Assembly (NCBI GenBank): GCA_014058105.1
Contig: JACGCM010000560.1
Span: forward strand, 6,014,001 to 6,078,000
Direction: 5' to 3'
DNA from: Kingdonia uniflora
Lineage: Eukaryota > Streptophyta > Magnoliopsida > Ranunculales > Circaeasteraceae
DNA: 64,000 nt
Numbering within the stretch: position 1 is the stretch's first letter; each line of letters opens with the position of its first letter. Positions 1 to 12,503 of this stretch are shown here, piece after piece. Both the position numbers and the translations under genes were made by a program. The notes beneath the pieces were generated by a model, which worked only from the letters and a program-made list of their open reading frames with translations, was not told the origin of the DNA and made no database searches.

Positions 1-125
1 AGAAAGTGGGTTCCGATTGGTGGTTCCAGGAAAAGCTTAGACTCGGGTAATTCTCTTAATTGAGAAGCGACAAGGATACACGACGAATGCAGCAGATGAA
101 ACAATTTTATCGCCGAGGTGGAGAT
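1..125 (+). other. Internal 3' tail of a copia element (E1), cut by the window edge
   Basis: This stretch closely matches, in reverse complement, bases 54443-54570 of the gag-only copia element on the other side of the window, and it directly precedes an LTR. It ends in a purine-rich tract (GAGGTGGAGA) that would serve as the polypurine tract. It is therefore the last part of the internal region of a + strand element extending left out of the window. No coding function can be assigned to it. Confidence 0.8.
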
Positions 126-796
126 TGTTAGGAATACGGCTCAGAAACTGTTGAAGTCGTTCGAACAAGTGGGGAAGTCGTTCGAAAGATAGAATTCTGT
201 TGAAGTCGTTCGAACGACTCCGGAAGTCGTTTGAACGAATTAAGCTTTTGGGCCAAAATTCCAGTAGATAGTCAAATGGTCGTTCGAACGACCTAATGAC
301 TCGTTCAAACGAAATTGGCTCTGTTTGTTTGTTTATAAGTTTGTTTTGAAAGGGATTTGATCCAAAGTGATGGATTATCTCGTAATGCGTATTTCGGGGA
401 TGGCCTAATGGAAAGCCTATAAATAGAGAGTGTATGTTAAAGGCCTCTATACAAGAGAAAAGAGTTTAAGGGAGAAAATGGAGAAATCTAGGGTTTAGCT
501 CTGGAGAGGTTTCTTGTGTTTTCTTTCTAGGGTTTCTTGCTGGGATTATCTGTAAGGGTAGAAGTGAGGTTTGAGTGATCTCTGGAACTTCTTGTAACCC
601 TAGTGTAATAATATATTTGTCGTGCTCTTCTGGGGTGGTTATAATCCTGTTTAAGGTGTTTTCACCTAATTTAAACCTTGTGTATGTGTTTTATTGCTTT
701 GGATTGAATACTCTGTGGTAAGTTTTATAAATCTTTGGTTCTTGCCAAATCGTATTGTGCTTCTACGTTACAATTTGACCCCCCGGTTTCCCAACA
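126..796 (+). repeat. 3' LTR of copia element E1
   Basis: The LTR runs from TGTTAGGAATACGG to TTTCCCAACA and has the TG..CA ends of an LTR. Three other copies are in the window: 1555-2223 on the + strand, and 53831-54442 and 55930-56524 on the - strand. The first ~200 bases (U3) hold a cluster of imperfect palindromes built on TCGTTCGAACGA. A TATAAATAGAGAG box follows at about 418. The element is read as a 3' LTR because internal sequence lies to its left and unrelated LINE sequence to its right. Confidence 0.85.
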
Positions 797-819
797 ATTA
801 GTCCCCGTTAGACACCTTA

Positions 820-1554
820 AAGTCGAGAAGAATGGTACCCTCGCAGTCAGATCTGTTTACAAGTATATACTACTTCAAAAAAAATTATTGCAGGTAATCA
901 GGAGAACATTAAAGACAAAAAGTGGAGTATTTAATGGAGAGTAAAAGCGCCTATCATAGTTTAGTTTTTTCTCAACAGAGTGCTAAATAACAGTCTCCTC
1001 ACCAAGCTCAGCCTCATTCACCGAAAAGAGTATGGTAACCCAATTTTCCTTAGGTGTGGCAATGAAAAAGAATCAATTGCGCATGTACTCTTCTTTTGTG
1101 AGTACATTAAGGATATCTGGTACATTTTTAAACTCTCTTTATCCCCAAATGAGTGGACCTACACGAACCACCTACACTATCCCCAAATCTGTAAATTCGC
1201 TACAGATTTGCGAAGGAAACTAGTTGTTTTATGTATACTTCCTTTTATAATGATATGATTTTCATTGCCTTGCAAATAAAAAAGATATGATTTTCAAAAA
1301 TAATAAAGCTACTACAAAAGAAGTTATTTTAAAAGCCAAAAAATACTATATTGACAATGTCCTTCCACCCCTCACCCCTCTAACCAATGAGGTTGTTTCC
1401 CCACGGTGTGGGAGGGCTGGTATATTATCACAATGGCGACTACCTGGAATGAAAATAGACGTAATGGTGTAGGTTTTATTATTTGGCCTTCTAGTAAAAA
1501 TATTATTGCTGCAGGACATAATTCTTGCAAGGTGATAGACGCAGAGGGCGTAGA
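820..1554 (+). pseudogene. LINE (non-LTR retrotransposon) fragment: zf-RVT and RNase H region
   Basis: In several broken frames this reads like the C-terminal part of a plant L1-type ORF2. First comes a segment like the stretch before the zinc-binding RT region (NGTLAVRSVYKYI, about 831-873). At 980-1258 the zf-RVT-like motif follows (CGNEKESIAHVLFFC, with C, H and C ligands visible). At 1406-1600 there is an RNase H-like start (WNENRRNGVGFIIWPS). Frameshifts and stops separate the pieces. Copia LTRs bound it on both sides, so it is probably an old LINE interrupted by two copia insertions. The 3' end and poly(A) are not present. Confidence 0.7.
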
Positions 1555-2223
1555 TGTTTGGAATGCGGCTCAAAAATTGGAGAAAGTCGTTCGAACAAGT
1601 GGGGAAGTTGTTTAAATGATAGAGTCTTGTTGAAGTCATTCGAACGACTTAGGAAGTCGTTCGAGCGAATTAAGTTCTTGGCCAAAATTCCAGTGGATAG
1701 TCAAATGGTCGTTCGAACGACCTAATGACTCGTTCGAACGAAAATGGCTATGTTTGTTTGTTTCTAAGTTCGCTTTGAAGGGGATTTAATCCAAATAGAT
1801 GGATTATCTCTGGATGCGTATTTCGGAGATAACTTAATAGAAATCCTATAAATTAAGAGTGTATGTTAAAGGCCTCTATACAGGAGAATAGAGTTAGAAA
1901 GAGACAAGGGAGAAATCTAGGGTTTAGCCTTAGAGAGGTTTCTTGGGTTTTCTTTCTAGGGTTTCTAACTGGTATTATCTATAAGGGTAGTGTGAGGTTT
2001 GAGTAATCTTTGGAACTTCTTGTAACCCTAGTATGATAATATATTCATCGTGCTTGTCGAGGGTGGTTTTGATCCTCTTTAGGGTTTCCATCTAATTTTA
2101 ACCTTTTGTATTGTCCTTTATTGCCTTTGTTTGAATTCTCTTTGGTTAGAGTTAGTTCTTCGAGTTCTTGCTAAATTGTATTGTGCTTCTGCGTTACAAT
2201 TTGCCCCCTTGGGTTTCCCAACA
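1555..2223 (+). repeat. 5' LTR of copia element E2
   Basis: This is a second + strand copy of the E1 LTR. It starts TGTTTGGAATGCGG, ends TTTCCCAACA, and is about the same length (669 versus 671). It carries the same run of TTCGAA-centred palindromes at 1590-1745. It is called the 5' LTR because a primer binding site and gag follow immediately. Confidence 0.85.
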
Positions 2224-2225
2224 AT

Positions 2226-2240
2226 TGGTGTCAGAGCGAG
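2226..2240 (+). other. Primer binding site of copia E2
   Basis: TGGTGTCAGAGCGAG lies three bases after the 5' LTR. It differs by one base from TGGTATCAGAGC, the complement of the initiator tRNA-Met 3' end used by most plant Ty1-copia elements. The same site without the change is in the related element at 55912-55927. Confidence 0.75.
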
Positions 2241-2263
2241 GTTTGGGGCAAGTAGAGTAGCAA

Positions 2264-3027
2264 GATGGGAAGATCTAAGTATTCTAACGTGATTAAGTTT
2301 GATGTGGAGAAATTCAATGGGAAGATCAATTTTTGATTGTGGAAAATACAAGTCCAAGATATCTTGACTCAAGGCGGGTTACGCAAGGCACTGAATGGGA
2401 AGCCTATACCTAAGACTCTGGTTGAAGGTATAGCTGTCCACAGAACGGACGACGATGAAGAAGAGGACTGGGAAGATCTAGATTCAAGGGCAGCGAGTAG
2501 GATATGCCTTTTTCTCACTAAGAACGTTTTGGCAAACGTGGCTGGAGAGAAGACTGCAAAAGGTCTTTGGGAAAAACTTGAAATTTGTACCAAACAAAGA
2601 GTCTTTCGAATCTCTTATACCTCATAGAGTGGCTTCATATGCCCAAGATGAATATGGGTTCGAACGTTGGCGATCACCTAGGTTCTTTGAACGGGATTGT
2701 TTCAGAATTGGAATCGATCGGAGTTAAAGTTAAGGATGAAGATATGGCGCTTCAACTCATATGGTCTATTCTGTCTACCTTCAACTCATATGTACGCTTC
2801 TTTTCGAGGAGAGAAGGATTAACGGTAGCAAATCCTTGGGGAAAAACTCTGCAATGGTTGTAAGTAGGAAGAGAAGCTTTAGTAGGTTCAAAAAAAGAAC
2901 TTGTTGGAGCTGTGGTCAATTGGGTCATTATAGATCGGATTGCAAAGCGAGGAAAGGTAATGGAGCAAGTTCAGCAAGAGGCTCTGAAAGTGGCAGTAAC
3001 AAATTGGCAGCAGTTACTAGTAATGCT
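2264..3027 (+). pseudogene. Copia gag polyprotein fragment of E2 (UBN2-type gag plus zinc knuckle)
   Basis: Translation from ATG 2264 (MGRSKYSNVIKFDVEKFNGK) matches the better-preserved - strand gag at 55214-55888. It is broken by a stop near 2336 and by a frameshift near 2600. The capsid-like part is followed at about 2905-2945 by a CCHC zinc knuckle (CWSCGQLGHYRSDC). The homology to the other copy stops at about 3027, inside the linker that leads to protease. There unrelated MULE sequence begins. Protease, integrase and RT are absent, so E2 is truncated at this junction. Confidence 0.8.
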
Positions 3028-3640
3028 GCATATTTACCATTGTTCTGTCGAACATTTGTCATTCGTCAGCGATGTCTTCGAAAGTAGTACAGTTTTTTTT
3101 TAAGTTATGGAGGGAAAATTATGCATCGTAAAAATGGGGGATATGCCACTTTTTCTGGAGGATGTTCAAAAATCGCTAAAATTTCATATCTGATGACATT
3201 CGTGGAGTTCATCAGTAACCTATAGTAAGCAAGTGAGATCTATCATTGTGCTGAGATGTACAATTTCGTTAATGGTTGTGCCCTAAGAATTTCATTTGCA
3301 CATGGCTACTCTGTCGTGATAAATATTCATTCAATGACACCAAAGAATCCTATTTTGATATGGATGGTACATGATGGTAGTAACCAGTTTCCTAATTTAA
3401 ATATAAGGGTTAACCCTCAGTTTGGTCCAACTAGTATCGGGGTTAGGACCACCAGTTTACCATCCCAACCCCAAACTTCAGCTAGTAATTTGGGGCTTCC
3501 AAGCTCTTGGGCCACTGATTTACCTCCACAAGCCCATACTTCAGCTAGTAATGATCATGACCTTGAACATTCACAAAATACATTATTTCCTCATCCGGAA
3601 TGAGGTCTTCGGGGGCTCGATCCTCGAACACTTTTTTTTT
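3028..3640 (+). pseudogene. MULE transposase N-terminus: PB1-like domain and Pro/Ser-rich linker
   Basis: About 3103-3222 reads SYGGKIMHRKNGGYATFSGG followed by CSKIAKIS. This is the YGGKI...GG pattern of the PB1-like N-terminal domain found in many plant MuDR-type transposases. Two adjacent stops follow, then an open stretch (3256-3603, 115 codons) that begins with the rest of this domain and passes into a linker rich in Pro, Ser, Thr and Asn. The linker ends near 3600. From about 3650 the sequence is that of the tandem unit, joined in the middle of the MuDR domain. Homopolymer T runs (3091-3099, 3632-3641) suggest replication slippage. It fits the N-terminus of the same MULE whose tail is at 18806-18997, but that link is inferred. 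Confidence 0.55.
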
Positions 3641-3649
3641 TTAGAAAGT

Positions 3650-5104
3650 GTGTGAGCCTAGCTAAACCATTAGAAGTTATTGTTCTAATCATAATTTCAA
3701 CTCTAAACAACATATATGACTTACACATACAATTTAGCAAATATTTGATGGGTGTTAGTCGTAATCAAGTCAAAATTTAGAAGTGACCCAAAAAATAGAA
3801 CACGCTTACTTATGGATGACTTGTAAGATGAGTACGGAGTGAAAATGTCATACGGGGTGGCATATAGAGCCAAGGAATGAGCCTTGAATGAGGTATGCTT
3901 ATCAAAACTAATTATCATTTATGTATCCAGCTACGCCATCTATCTTCCCAATAATAATCATGCTCTAGACCCTAGTAAAACTAACTTATTAGTTTTGTTC
4001 TTAGATCTAAGGAAGTTTTAATCATTCTTATCAGCTCCTAACAAGTTAATTTACAGAGGTTAAGATAGTAGAACCAGACTTAGATTATGATATTCAAGTA
4101 ATTGGAGAAGTCAATAGATTTTCGCGATGTTTTTGGTGCTGGGGGGCTGCGAAAAAGTCATACCACCTCCTAAGGCCAGTCGTAATGATCGACGATAACT
4201 TTATGAAAGGGAGATGCAAGGGAACATTACTCTCAGCTCTCGATGTTGATAAAAATGATTAAATTTTCCCATTTGAATTTGTAATTGTTGAGAATAAGAA
4301 AACTCAAAGTTGGACTTATTTTATGGAGAAGTTTGGGGTTAATTTCAACGGGTTTAAAACACCATTTGTCATCATTTTCGATATGCACCAAGGAATTAAA
4401 GCAGCGGTACCAAATGTATATTTTAAATTGGCTCATACATACTGTATCTATTACATAGCAAACAACATCCCTACTAAATTTGAGTATACTAAGAACTTGT
4501 TCTAGTCGGTAGCTAAAGCACTTCCATTATTCGATTTTACGAAAATTATGGAAGAAATTAAAACATCCGATCTGGCGGTCCACAAATACATACTCGACAT
4601 TCTAAAACTGAATTGGGCTAACGTTTATATACCGCTCAATAGTTATGATAATTGAGAATTTATCATTTGTATCGCGAATTCTTTTCATTTGTACATTTTT
4701 CTATTTATCATATATCTACTTTCCACATGTTTACTGGTATGACATTACTCTCTTAATAGGCAATCACCTATTTGAGTGTGAGGTGGGGCCGCATCCATGA
4801 GAATTTCATAGGGCAAAATGCAAAATTCTCTAAGAGCACTCATTAATCCGGGGGTTTGTTCAGGGCCGAATTGAAAACAACTATGAGAGCCGATTGCGTT
4901 TGGAAAAGTTCTATGTGAAGACTGCTATTTTGATTTTCAATAAAACTAACAGTTCAAGATATATGTTCACTAATCAGCGTAAATCCGATTGTTATTCACT
5001 AGGGAAGGTTTAAGTCCACAAGACACCTCTCTCGATTCAAAACCATTCCCTGATTTTCTCAAAAAATAATTGAGTATGTCTGTTTCCATTCAAATGTGGT
5101 AGAT
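3650..5104 (+). pseudogene. Array unit 0 (partial): MULE transposase pseudogene
   Basis: The unit begins in the middle of the MuDR DNA-binding domain, at the Pro/Ser linker junction, and has no LTR-like segment before it. The intron donor GAATGAG|GTATGC is near 3893. The catalytic exon spans about 4008-4640. The first catalytic aspartate region reads IDDNFMKG (usually DGTFLKG), and the second reads FDMHQG (usually SDRHxG), so this copy has lost consensus residues. The stop at about 4260, after the ADANN-equivalent, and the stop at 4503 are shared with all other units. The longest open piece is 4323-4505. Confidence 0.85.
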
Positions 5105-7569
5105 TGTTGGAAAATACAAAGGATGCTTTGGTTTCTTTTTGGTTTGAATTGTAGAACTAAATGTTTAGTCCCATATTAGATATGAGGGAAGCTCAAATCA
5201 ACTATATAAGTAAGTCTAATACTTAACTTGTTGTGATGTCTGTGAGAGTTGGTGGGTCACATGCGTATGTACGACCCATGTGTGCAAACTAGTTTGCGTG
5301 CATGGGCTTCCCATGGGATTGCTTGACCTAGGAACCAGCTTATAATTATAAGTCTATGATTGGGCCTTGGGGCCATAGGCTCATGGGGATTCCTTAGAGC
5401 ACTTAGTCACTTTTTGGGTTTGTGGTGTGAGTTGGGTTATCTCCAACCGACGCAACTTAAGGTGTGATTCTTGGTGAAAAAGCACAGACTTAAGGTGTGA
5501 CCCTCGGTGAAGAGTCACCTATGCTCTATATAACCAAACTTCGTTTTTATTTATTTTTATCTGTTTTTCAGATTTTTTTCTTGAGATATTTTCAAAAGTG
5601 AAAATAGACACAATCAAGGTTCATTTGGTAGAGAGATAGAAGTGCTTTCTTCTCTCAGCGACTAATCGTTATATCCTGGGAGACAGGGGCCTACATTTTT
5701 GAAAAGCACTATGGCAGAGGCGAATAATTCTTAAGGAGACAGTGTGCATACACTAGAATCGATCATATCCTTAAGAGGTGTTGTTTATTTATGCATATTA
5801 AATAGCAATCATGTGTATGTTATATTTATAGTTAAACTACGTGCAGTATCAGTATTCAACGGAAGATTGACATGGATTTTAACAATGATCTTCATACATT
5901 AGATATATTTATATCATATACAGAGGAGCCTTATAGCTGTCAAAGACAATTTGTCGTAGCTGAGTCGTTTAAGAATGGAGAATTGCTTAAGAATCACATT
6001 AGAGCATTCTCTATCTTCAATTCCTTTAGTATCAAACACATACAAAGAAGTAAAGAAAAATGTTGTGTGCGTTATAAGGTCCATGGTTGCTCTTGGAGGA
6101 TATATGCCACGAGGGTTGAGGGTGAACCTAGCTTTGCCATTATACGTTATTATTCTTATCATAATTGCAACTCAAAAACAACATATAGGAATTACATGCA
6201 ATTTAGCAAATACTTGATGGGTTTCATTCGTAATCAAGTCAAAACATTTAAAAGACCCAAAAAAGAGAACACGCTTACTTATGGATGACTTACAAGATGA
6301 GTACAAAGTGAAAATATTGTACCGGATGCCTTACTAGACCAAAGAAAGATCCTTGAATGAGGTATGTTTATCAAAACTAATTATCATTTATGTATTCAGC
6401 TACGTCATCTATCTTCCCTTTAATTATCATGCTTTTGACCCTAGTAAAACTAACTTATTACTTTTGTTCTTTGATCCGACAAAGTTTTGATCTGTCTTAT
6501 CAGCTCCGAACAAGTTAATTTATGGGGGTTGAGACAGTAGACCCATACTTAGGTTTTGATAATCAAGTAATTGGAGAAGACAATAGGTTCTTGCTATGTT
6601 TATGCAGCTGGGGGGCTGCGAAAAAGTCATACCACCTCCTAAGGCCAGTCGTAATGATCGACGGTATCTTTATGAAAGAAAGATGCAAGGGAACATTACT
6701 CTCAGTTTTCGGCGCTGATGCAAATAATTAAATTTTCCTACTTGAATTTGTAATCATAGAGAATAAGGAAACTTAAAGTTGGACTTATTTTATGGAGAAG
6801 TTGGGGGTAAATTTTTACGGGTTTGAAAATCATTTTGTCGTCGTTTCTGAAAGGCACCAAGGTATTCTAGCTGCGGTACCAAATGTATTTTCTAAAGTGG
6901 CTCATACATACTGCATCTATTACATAAAAAATAACATCCCTATTAAACTTTAGTATCCTAAGAACTCATTCTAGACTGCAACTAAAGCTCTTATATTATT
7001 CGATTATATGAAAATTATGGAAGAAATTAGAACATTCAATCCGGCGGCTCACAAATCCATACTCAAAATTCCAAAACTGAATTGGGCTAGCGTTTATATA
7101 TCGCTCAATAGGTATTATAAATGATAATTTATCATTTGTCTCGCGAATTCTTTTCATTTGTACATTTTTCTAATTATCATATATCTACTTTACTCATGTT
7201 TATAGGTATGGCATTGCTTTCTAAATAGGCAATCACTTATGTGAGTATGAGGTGGGGCCACTTCCATGAGAATTTCACTGGGAAAAATACAAAAATTTTA
7301 AGAGCACTCATGAATCTGGTGTTTGTTCAGGGCCAAATTGAACAAAACTGTGAGAGCTGATTGCGTTTGGAAAAGTCCTATGTGAAGACTATTGTCTGGG
7401 TTTACACTAAAGCTGATAGTTCAAGACATATGTTCACTAATCAACGTAAATCCGATTGTTATTCACTAGGGAAGGTTTAAGTCCCCAAGACACCTCTCTC
7501 GGTATAGGACCATTGCCTTATTTTCTCTATTTTTTTTAGTTTGCCTGCTACCATTCAAATGTGGAGGAA
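5105..7569 (+). pseudogene. Array unit 1: LTR-like segment plus MULE transposase pseudogene
   Basis: The LTR-like part starts TGTTGG at 5105 and has a TATATAA box near 5526. ATG at 5872 opens 138 codons (to 6288), the longest surviving MuDR domain in the array. It contains the QFVVAESFKNGELLKNHIRA start and the CCVRYKVHGCSWRIYA zinc-like core. The donor is near 6362, but the acceptor reads CTTTG instead of TTTAG. The catalytic exon (about 6475-7105) retains IDGIFMKE and the second aspartate as ERHQG (D lost). The shared stop at 6729 is present. Confidence 0.85.
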
Positions 7570-10036
7570 TGTTGAAACATACAAATGATGCTTTGGTTTT
7601 TATTTTGATTAGAATGGTAGAACTAAGTATTTAGTCCCACATTAGATATGAGGAAAGCTCAATTCTACTATATAAGTAAGTCTAATGCTTAACTTGATGT
7701 GATGTGTGTGAGAGTTGGTAGGTCGCACGTGCATGTGTGACCCTTGTGTGCAAACTAGCTTGGGTGTATGGGCTACCCATGGGCTTGCTCGACCTAGGAA
7801 CCCGCTTATTAAAATAAGACTATGATTGGGCCTTGGGGCCATGGGCTCATGGGGGATACCTTAGAACACTTAGTCACTATTTTGAGTTTAAGGTGTGAAT
7901 TGGGTTGTCTACAACAAACGCACCTTAAGGTGTGACTCTTGGTGAAAAGTAACAAACTTGAGGTCTTGGTGATGAGTCACCTATGTAGTATATAACCGAA
8001 CTTCGTTTTCATTTATTTTTATCTGTTTTTCAGAGTTTTTTCATGAGACATTTTCAAAAGAGAAAGCAGACATAATCATGGTTTGTTAGGTACAGAGATA
8101 GAAGTGCTTTCTTCTCTCTGCGATTGATTGTTGTATCCTAGAAGACATAGGCCTATATTGCTACAAAGCACTGTGGCAGGGGCAAATCATTCTTAAGGAA
8201 AAAGTGCGCAAACACTAGACACGATCATCTCCTTAAGAGGTGTTGTTTGTTCATGCAGATTAAATAATAGTCATGTGTATGTTATATTTATAGTTGAACT
8301 ACATGCAGGATCAGTATTCAAAGGAAGATTGACATGGATTTTAACCACGAACTTCATACATTAAATATATATTATATCATATACAGAGGGGCCTTATTGT
8401 TGTCAAAGACAATTTGTCGCAGGTGAGTCGTTTAAGAATAGAGAATTGCTTAAGAATCACATTAGGCCATTCTCAATCTTAAATTCCTTTTGCATTAGAC
8501 TCATACAAAGTAGTAAAGAAAAATGTTGTTTACGTTATAAGGTCCCTGGCTGCACTTGGAGGATATATGCCATGAGGGTGGAAGGTGGACCAAGCTTTGC
8601 CATTAGAAGTTATTGTTCTATCATAATTGCAACTCTAAACAACATATAGGAATTGCATACAATTTAACAAATACTCGATGGGTGTCATTTGTTATCAAGT
8701 CAAAATTTAGAAGTGACCCAAAAAATAAAACATGCGTACTTATGGATGACTTGCAAGATGAGTACAGAGTGAAAATATCATATCGGGTGGCTTACAGAGC
8801 CAAGGAAAAAGCCTTGAATGAGGTATGCTTATCAAAGCTAATTATCATTTATGTACCCATCTACGCCATCTATCTTCCCTATAATTATCATGTTTTTTAC
8901 CCTAATAAAACTAACTTATTACTTTTCTTCTTAGATCTAAGGAAGATTTGATCATTCTTATCAGCTCCTAACAAGTTAATTAATCGAGATTAAGACAGTA
9001 AACCCAGAACTAGATTCTGATATTCAAGTAATTGGAGAACACAATAGGTTATTGTGATGTTTTTGGTGCAGGGGGGCTGCGAAAAAGTCAAACCACCTCC
9101 TAAGGCCAGTCGTAATGATCGACGGTAACTTTTTGAAAGGGAGATGCAAGGGAACATTACTCTCAGCTCTCGGTGCTGATGCAAATAATTAAATTTTCCC
9201 ACTTGAATTTGAAGTTGTTGAGAATAAGAAAACTCAAAGTTGGACTTATTTTATGGAGAAGTTTGAGGTTAATTTCTATAGGTTTAAAACACCATTTGTC
9301 ATCGTTTCCGATAGGCACCAAGGAATTCTAGCAGAGGTACCAAATATATTTTTTAAAGTGGCCCATACATACTGCATCTATTACATAGCAAACAACATCC
9401 CTACTAAACTTGAGTATACTCAGAACTCGTTCTAGTCTGTAGCTAAAGCTCTTACATTATTCGATTATATAAAAATTATGGATGAATTTGAGCATACGAT
9501 CCAACGGTTCACAAATACATATTCGACATTCCAAAACTGAATTGGGCTAGCGTTTATATACCGCTCAATAGGTATGATAATTGAGAATTTATCATTTGTA
9601 TCACAAATTCTTTCCATTTATACATTTTTCTACTTATCATGTATTTGATTTCCTCATGTTTACTGGTATGGGATTGTTCTCTTAATAGGCAATCACTTAT
9701 GTGAGTGTGAGGTGGGGCCGCTTCAATGTGAATTTCTTAGGGAAAAATATAAAATTCTTTAAGAGCATTCATGAATCCAATCCGGGGTTTGTGTAGGGCC
9801 GAATTAAATACAACTGTTAGAGCCGATTGCGTTTAGAAAGTCTTATGTGAAGACTGTTATCTTGATTTATACTAAAGCTGACAGTTCAAGATATATGTTC
9901 ACTAATCAGCGTAAATCCAACTGTTATTCACTAGGGAAGGTTTAAGTCCACAAGACACTTCTCTCGATACAGGACCATTCTCTGATATTCTCTAAAAAAA
10001 AATTAGTTTGTTTGTTACTATTTAAATGTAGGGGAT
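7570..10036 (+). pseudogene. Array unit 2: LTR-like segment plus MULE transposase pseudogene
   Basis: The TGTTGAAACATAC start differs slightly from the other units. ATG is at 8334, and the MuDR domain is split by a frameshift into 8446-8649 and 8613-8951. The second piece reads on through the exon end into the intron. The catalytic exon at about 8935-9570 keeps IDGNFLKG and SDRHQG, so both visible catalytic aspartates are retained here. The piece at 9253-9435 (60 codons) stays open until the shared TAG. The stop after ADANN near 9189 is present. Confidence 0.85.
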
Positions 10037-12503
10037 TGTTGGAAAATACAAAGAATTCTTTAGTTTTCTTTATGGTTTGAATAGTAGAACTAAGTGTTTA
10101 TTCCCACATTGGATATGAGGGAAGCTCAATTCTACTATATAAGTAAGTCTAATACTTAACTTGTTGCAATGTGTGTGAGAGTTGCTGAGTCGCACGCGTA
10201 TGTACGACCCATGTGTGCAAACTAGCTTGGGTGCATGGGCCACCCATGGGCTTGCTCGACCTAGGAACCCGCTTATTATTATAAGTCTAAGATTGGGCCT
10301 TGGGGTGATGGGCTCATGGGGATTCCTTTGAACACTTAGTCACTTTCTTGGGTTGGAGATATGAGTTGGGTTGACTCCAACAGACGCGCCTTAAGATGTG
10401 ACTTTTGGAAAGAGGCACTCACTTAAGGTGTGACCCGTGGTAAAAAGTCGCCTATGTTCTATATAACCTAACTTCATTTCCATTTATATTTATCTATTTT
10501 TCAGAGTTTTTTCTTGAGTCATTTTCCAGAGTTAAAATAGACCCAAATTGGTTCGTTTGGCAGAGAGATAGATGTACTTTCTTCTCTCATCGAATGATCA
10601 TTGTATCTTGGGAGATAGGGGCCTACATTCCTGTAAATCATTAAAGCAGGGCAAATCATTCCTAAGGAGATTGTGTGTCTACACTGGTCTCGATCATCTC
10701 CTTTAAAAGGTGTTATTTGTTAATATAGATTAAATAACATTCTTGTATATGCTATATTTATAGTTAAAGTATGTGCAGGACCAATATGAAAAGGGAGATT
10801 CACATGGATTTTAACCACGAACTTTATACATTAGATATATATTGTATCATATACAGATGAGCCTTATAGCTGTCAAAGACAATTTTTCATAGGTGAGTCA
10901 TTTCAGAATAGAGAATTTCTTAAGAATCACATTAGAGCATTCTCAATATTCATTTCCTTTAGCATCAGACACATACAAAGATGTAAAGAAAAATATTGTG
11001 TGCGTTATAAGGTTCCTGGTTGCACTTGGAGGATATATGCCACGAGGGTGGAGGGTGAACCTAGCTTTGCCATTAGAAGTTATTATTCTAATCATAATTG
11101 CAACTCTAAACAACATATAGGAATTACATACAATTTAGCAAATACTCGATGGGTTTCATTTGAAATCAAGTCAAAACTTAGAAGTGACCCAAAAAATAAA
11201 ACACCCTTACTTATGGATGACTTGTAAGATGAGTACAAAGTGAAAATATCATACCGGGTGGCTTATAAGGCCAAGGAAAGGTCCTTGAATGAGGTATGCT
11301 TATCAAAAGTTCCTTGAATGAGGTATTCAGCTACATCATCTATCTTCCCTTTAATTATCCTGATTTTGACCCCAAGTAAAACAAACTTATTACTTTATTT
11401 CTTAGATCCGTGGAAGCTTTGATCACTCTTATCTGCTCCTAACAAGTTAATTTATGGAGGTTAAGATAGTAGACCCAGAATTAGATTCTGATATTCAAGT
11501 AATTGGAGAAGACAATAGGTTCTTGCGATGTTTTTGGTGTTGGGGGACTGTGAAAAGGTCATACCACCTCCTAAGAATAGTCGTAATGATCGACGGTATC
11601 TTTATGAAAGGGAGATACAATGGAACATTACTCTCAGTTCTCGGCGCCGATGCAAATAATTAAATTTTCCCACTTGAATTTGTAATTGTTGAGAATATGA
11701 AAACTCAAAGTTGGACTTATTTTATGGAGAAGTTGGGGGTAAATTTCTTCGGGTTTGAAACACCATTTGTCATCATTTCCGATAGGCACCAAGGTATTCT
11801 GGCAGCGGTACCAAATATATTTTCTAAAGTGGTTCATGCATAATGCATCTATTACATAACAAACAAAATCCCTATTAAATTTTAGTATACTAAGAACTCG
11901 TTCTAGTCTGTAGCTAAAGATCTTAAATTTTTTGATTTTATGAAAATTATGGAAGAAATTAGAACATCCAATCCGGCTGTTCACAAATACATACTCGACA
12001 TTTTAAAATAGAATTGGGCTAGCATTTATACACCGCTCAATAAGTATGATTATCGAGAATTTATCATTTGCCTCGCGAATTCTTTTCATTTGTACATTTT
12101 TTTACTTATCATATATCTGCTTTAGTGATGCTCATAGGTATGGCATTTCTCTCTTAATTGGCAATCACCTATATGAGTGTGAGGTGGGGCCGCTTTCATG
12201 GGAATTTCACAGGGAAAATGCAAAATTCTCTAAGAGCACTCATGAATCTGGGGTTTGCAGAGGGATAAATTGAACACAACTGTGAGAGCCGATTGTGTTT
12301 GGAAAAATCCTATGTGAAGACTATTGTATTGGTTTACACTAAAGCTGACAGTTCATGACATATGTTCACTAATCAGCATAAATTTGATAGTTATTCACCA
12401 GGGAAGGTTCAAGTCTTGAAGACACCTCTCTCGATACCGGGCCATTTCCTTATTTTTTTTATTTTTATTTTAGTATTTCTGTTACCATTCAAATGTGGGG
12501 GAT
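10037..12503 (+). pseudogene. Array unit 3: LTR-like segment plus MULE transposase pseudogene
   Basis: ATG is at 10804. MuDR-domain pieces are open at 10893-11120 and 11000-11227 in two frames, showing a frameshift. The intron contains a short local duplication of the 'TTCCTTGAATGAGGTA' exon end near 11308-11325, which is specific to this unit. The catalytic exon (about 11405-12045) keeps IDGIFMKG and SDRHQG, with the shared stop at 11661. The H-Y-C motif after it is degraded (HA*CIYYI). Confidence 0.85.

Noticed and set aside
150..330. TTCGAA repeats as a CRISPR-like array
   Set aside because: Repeats are short and imperfect, spacing is irregular, and they lie within the U3 of a plant LTR. 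There are no cas genes and the context is eukaryotic.
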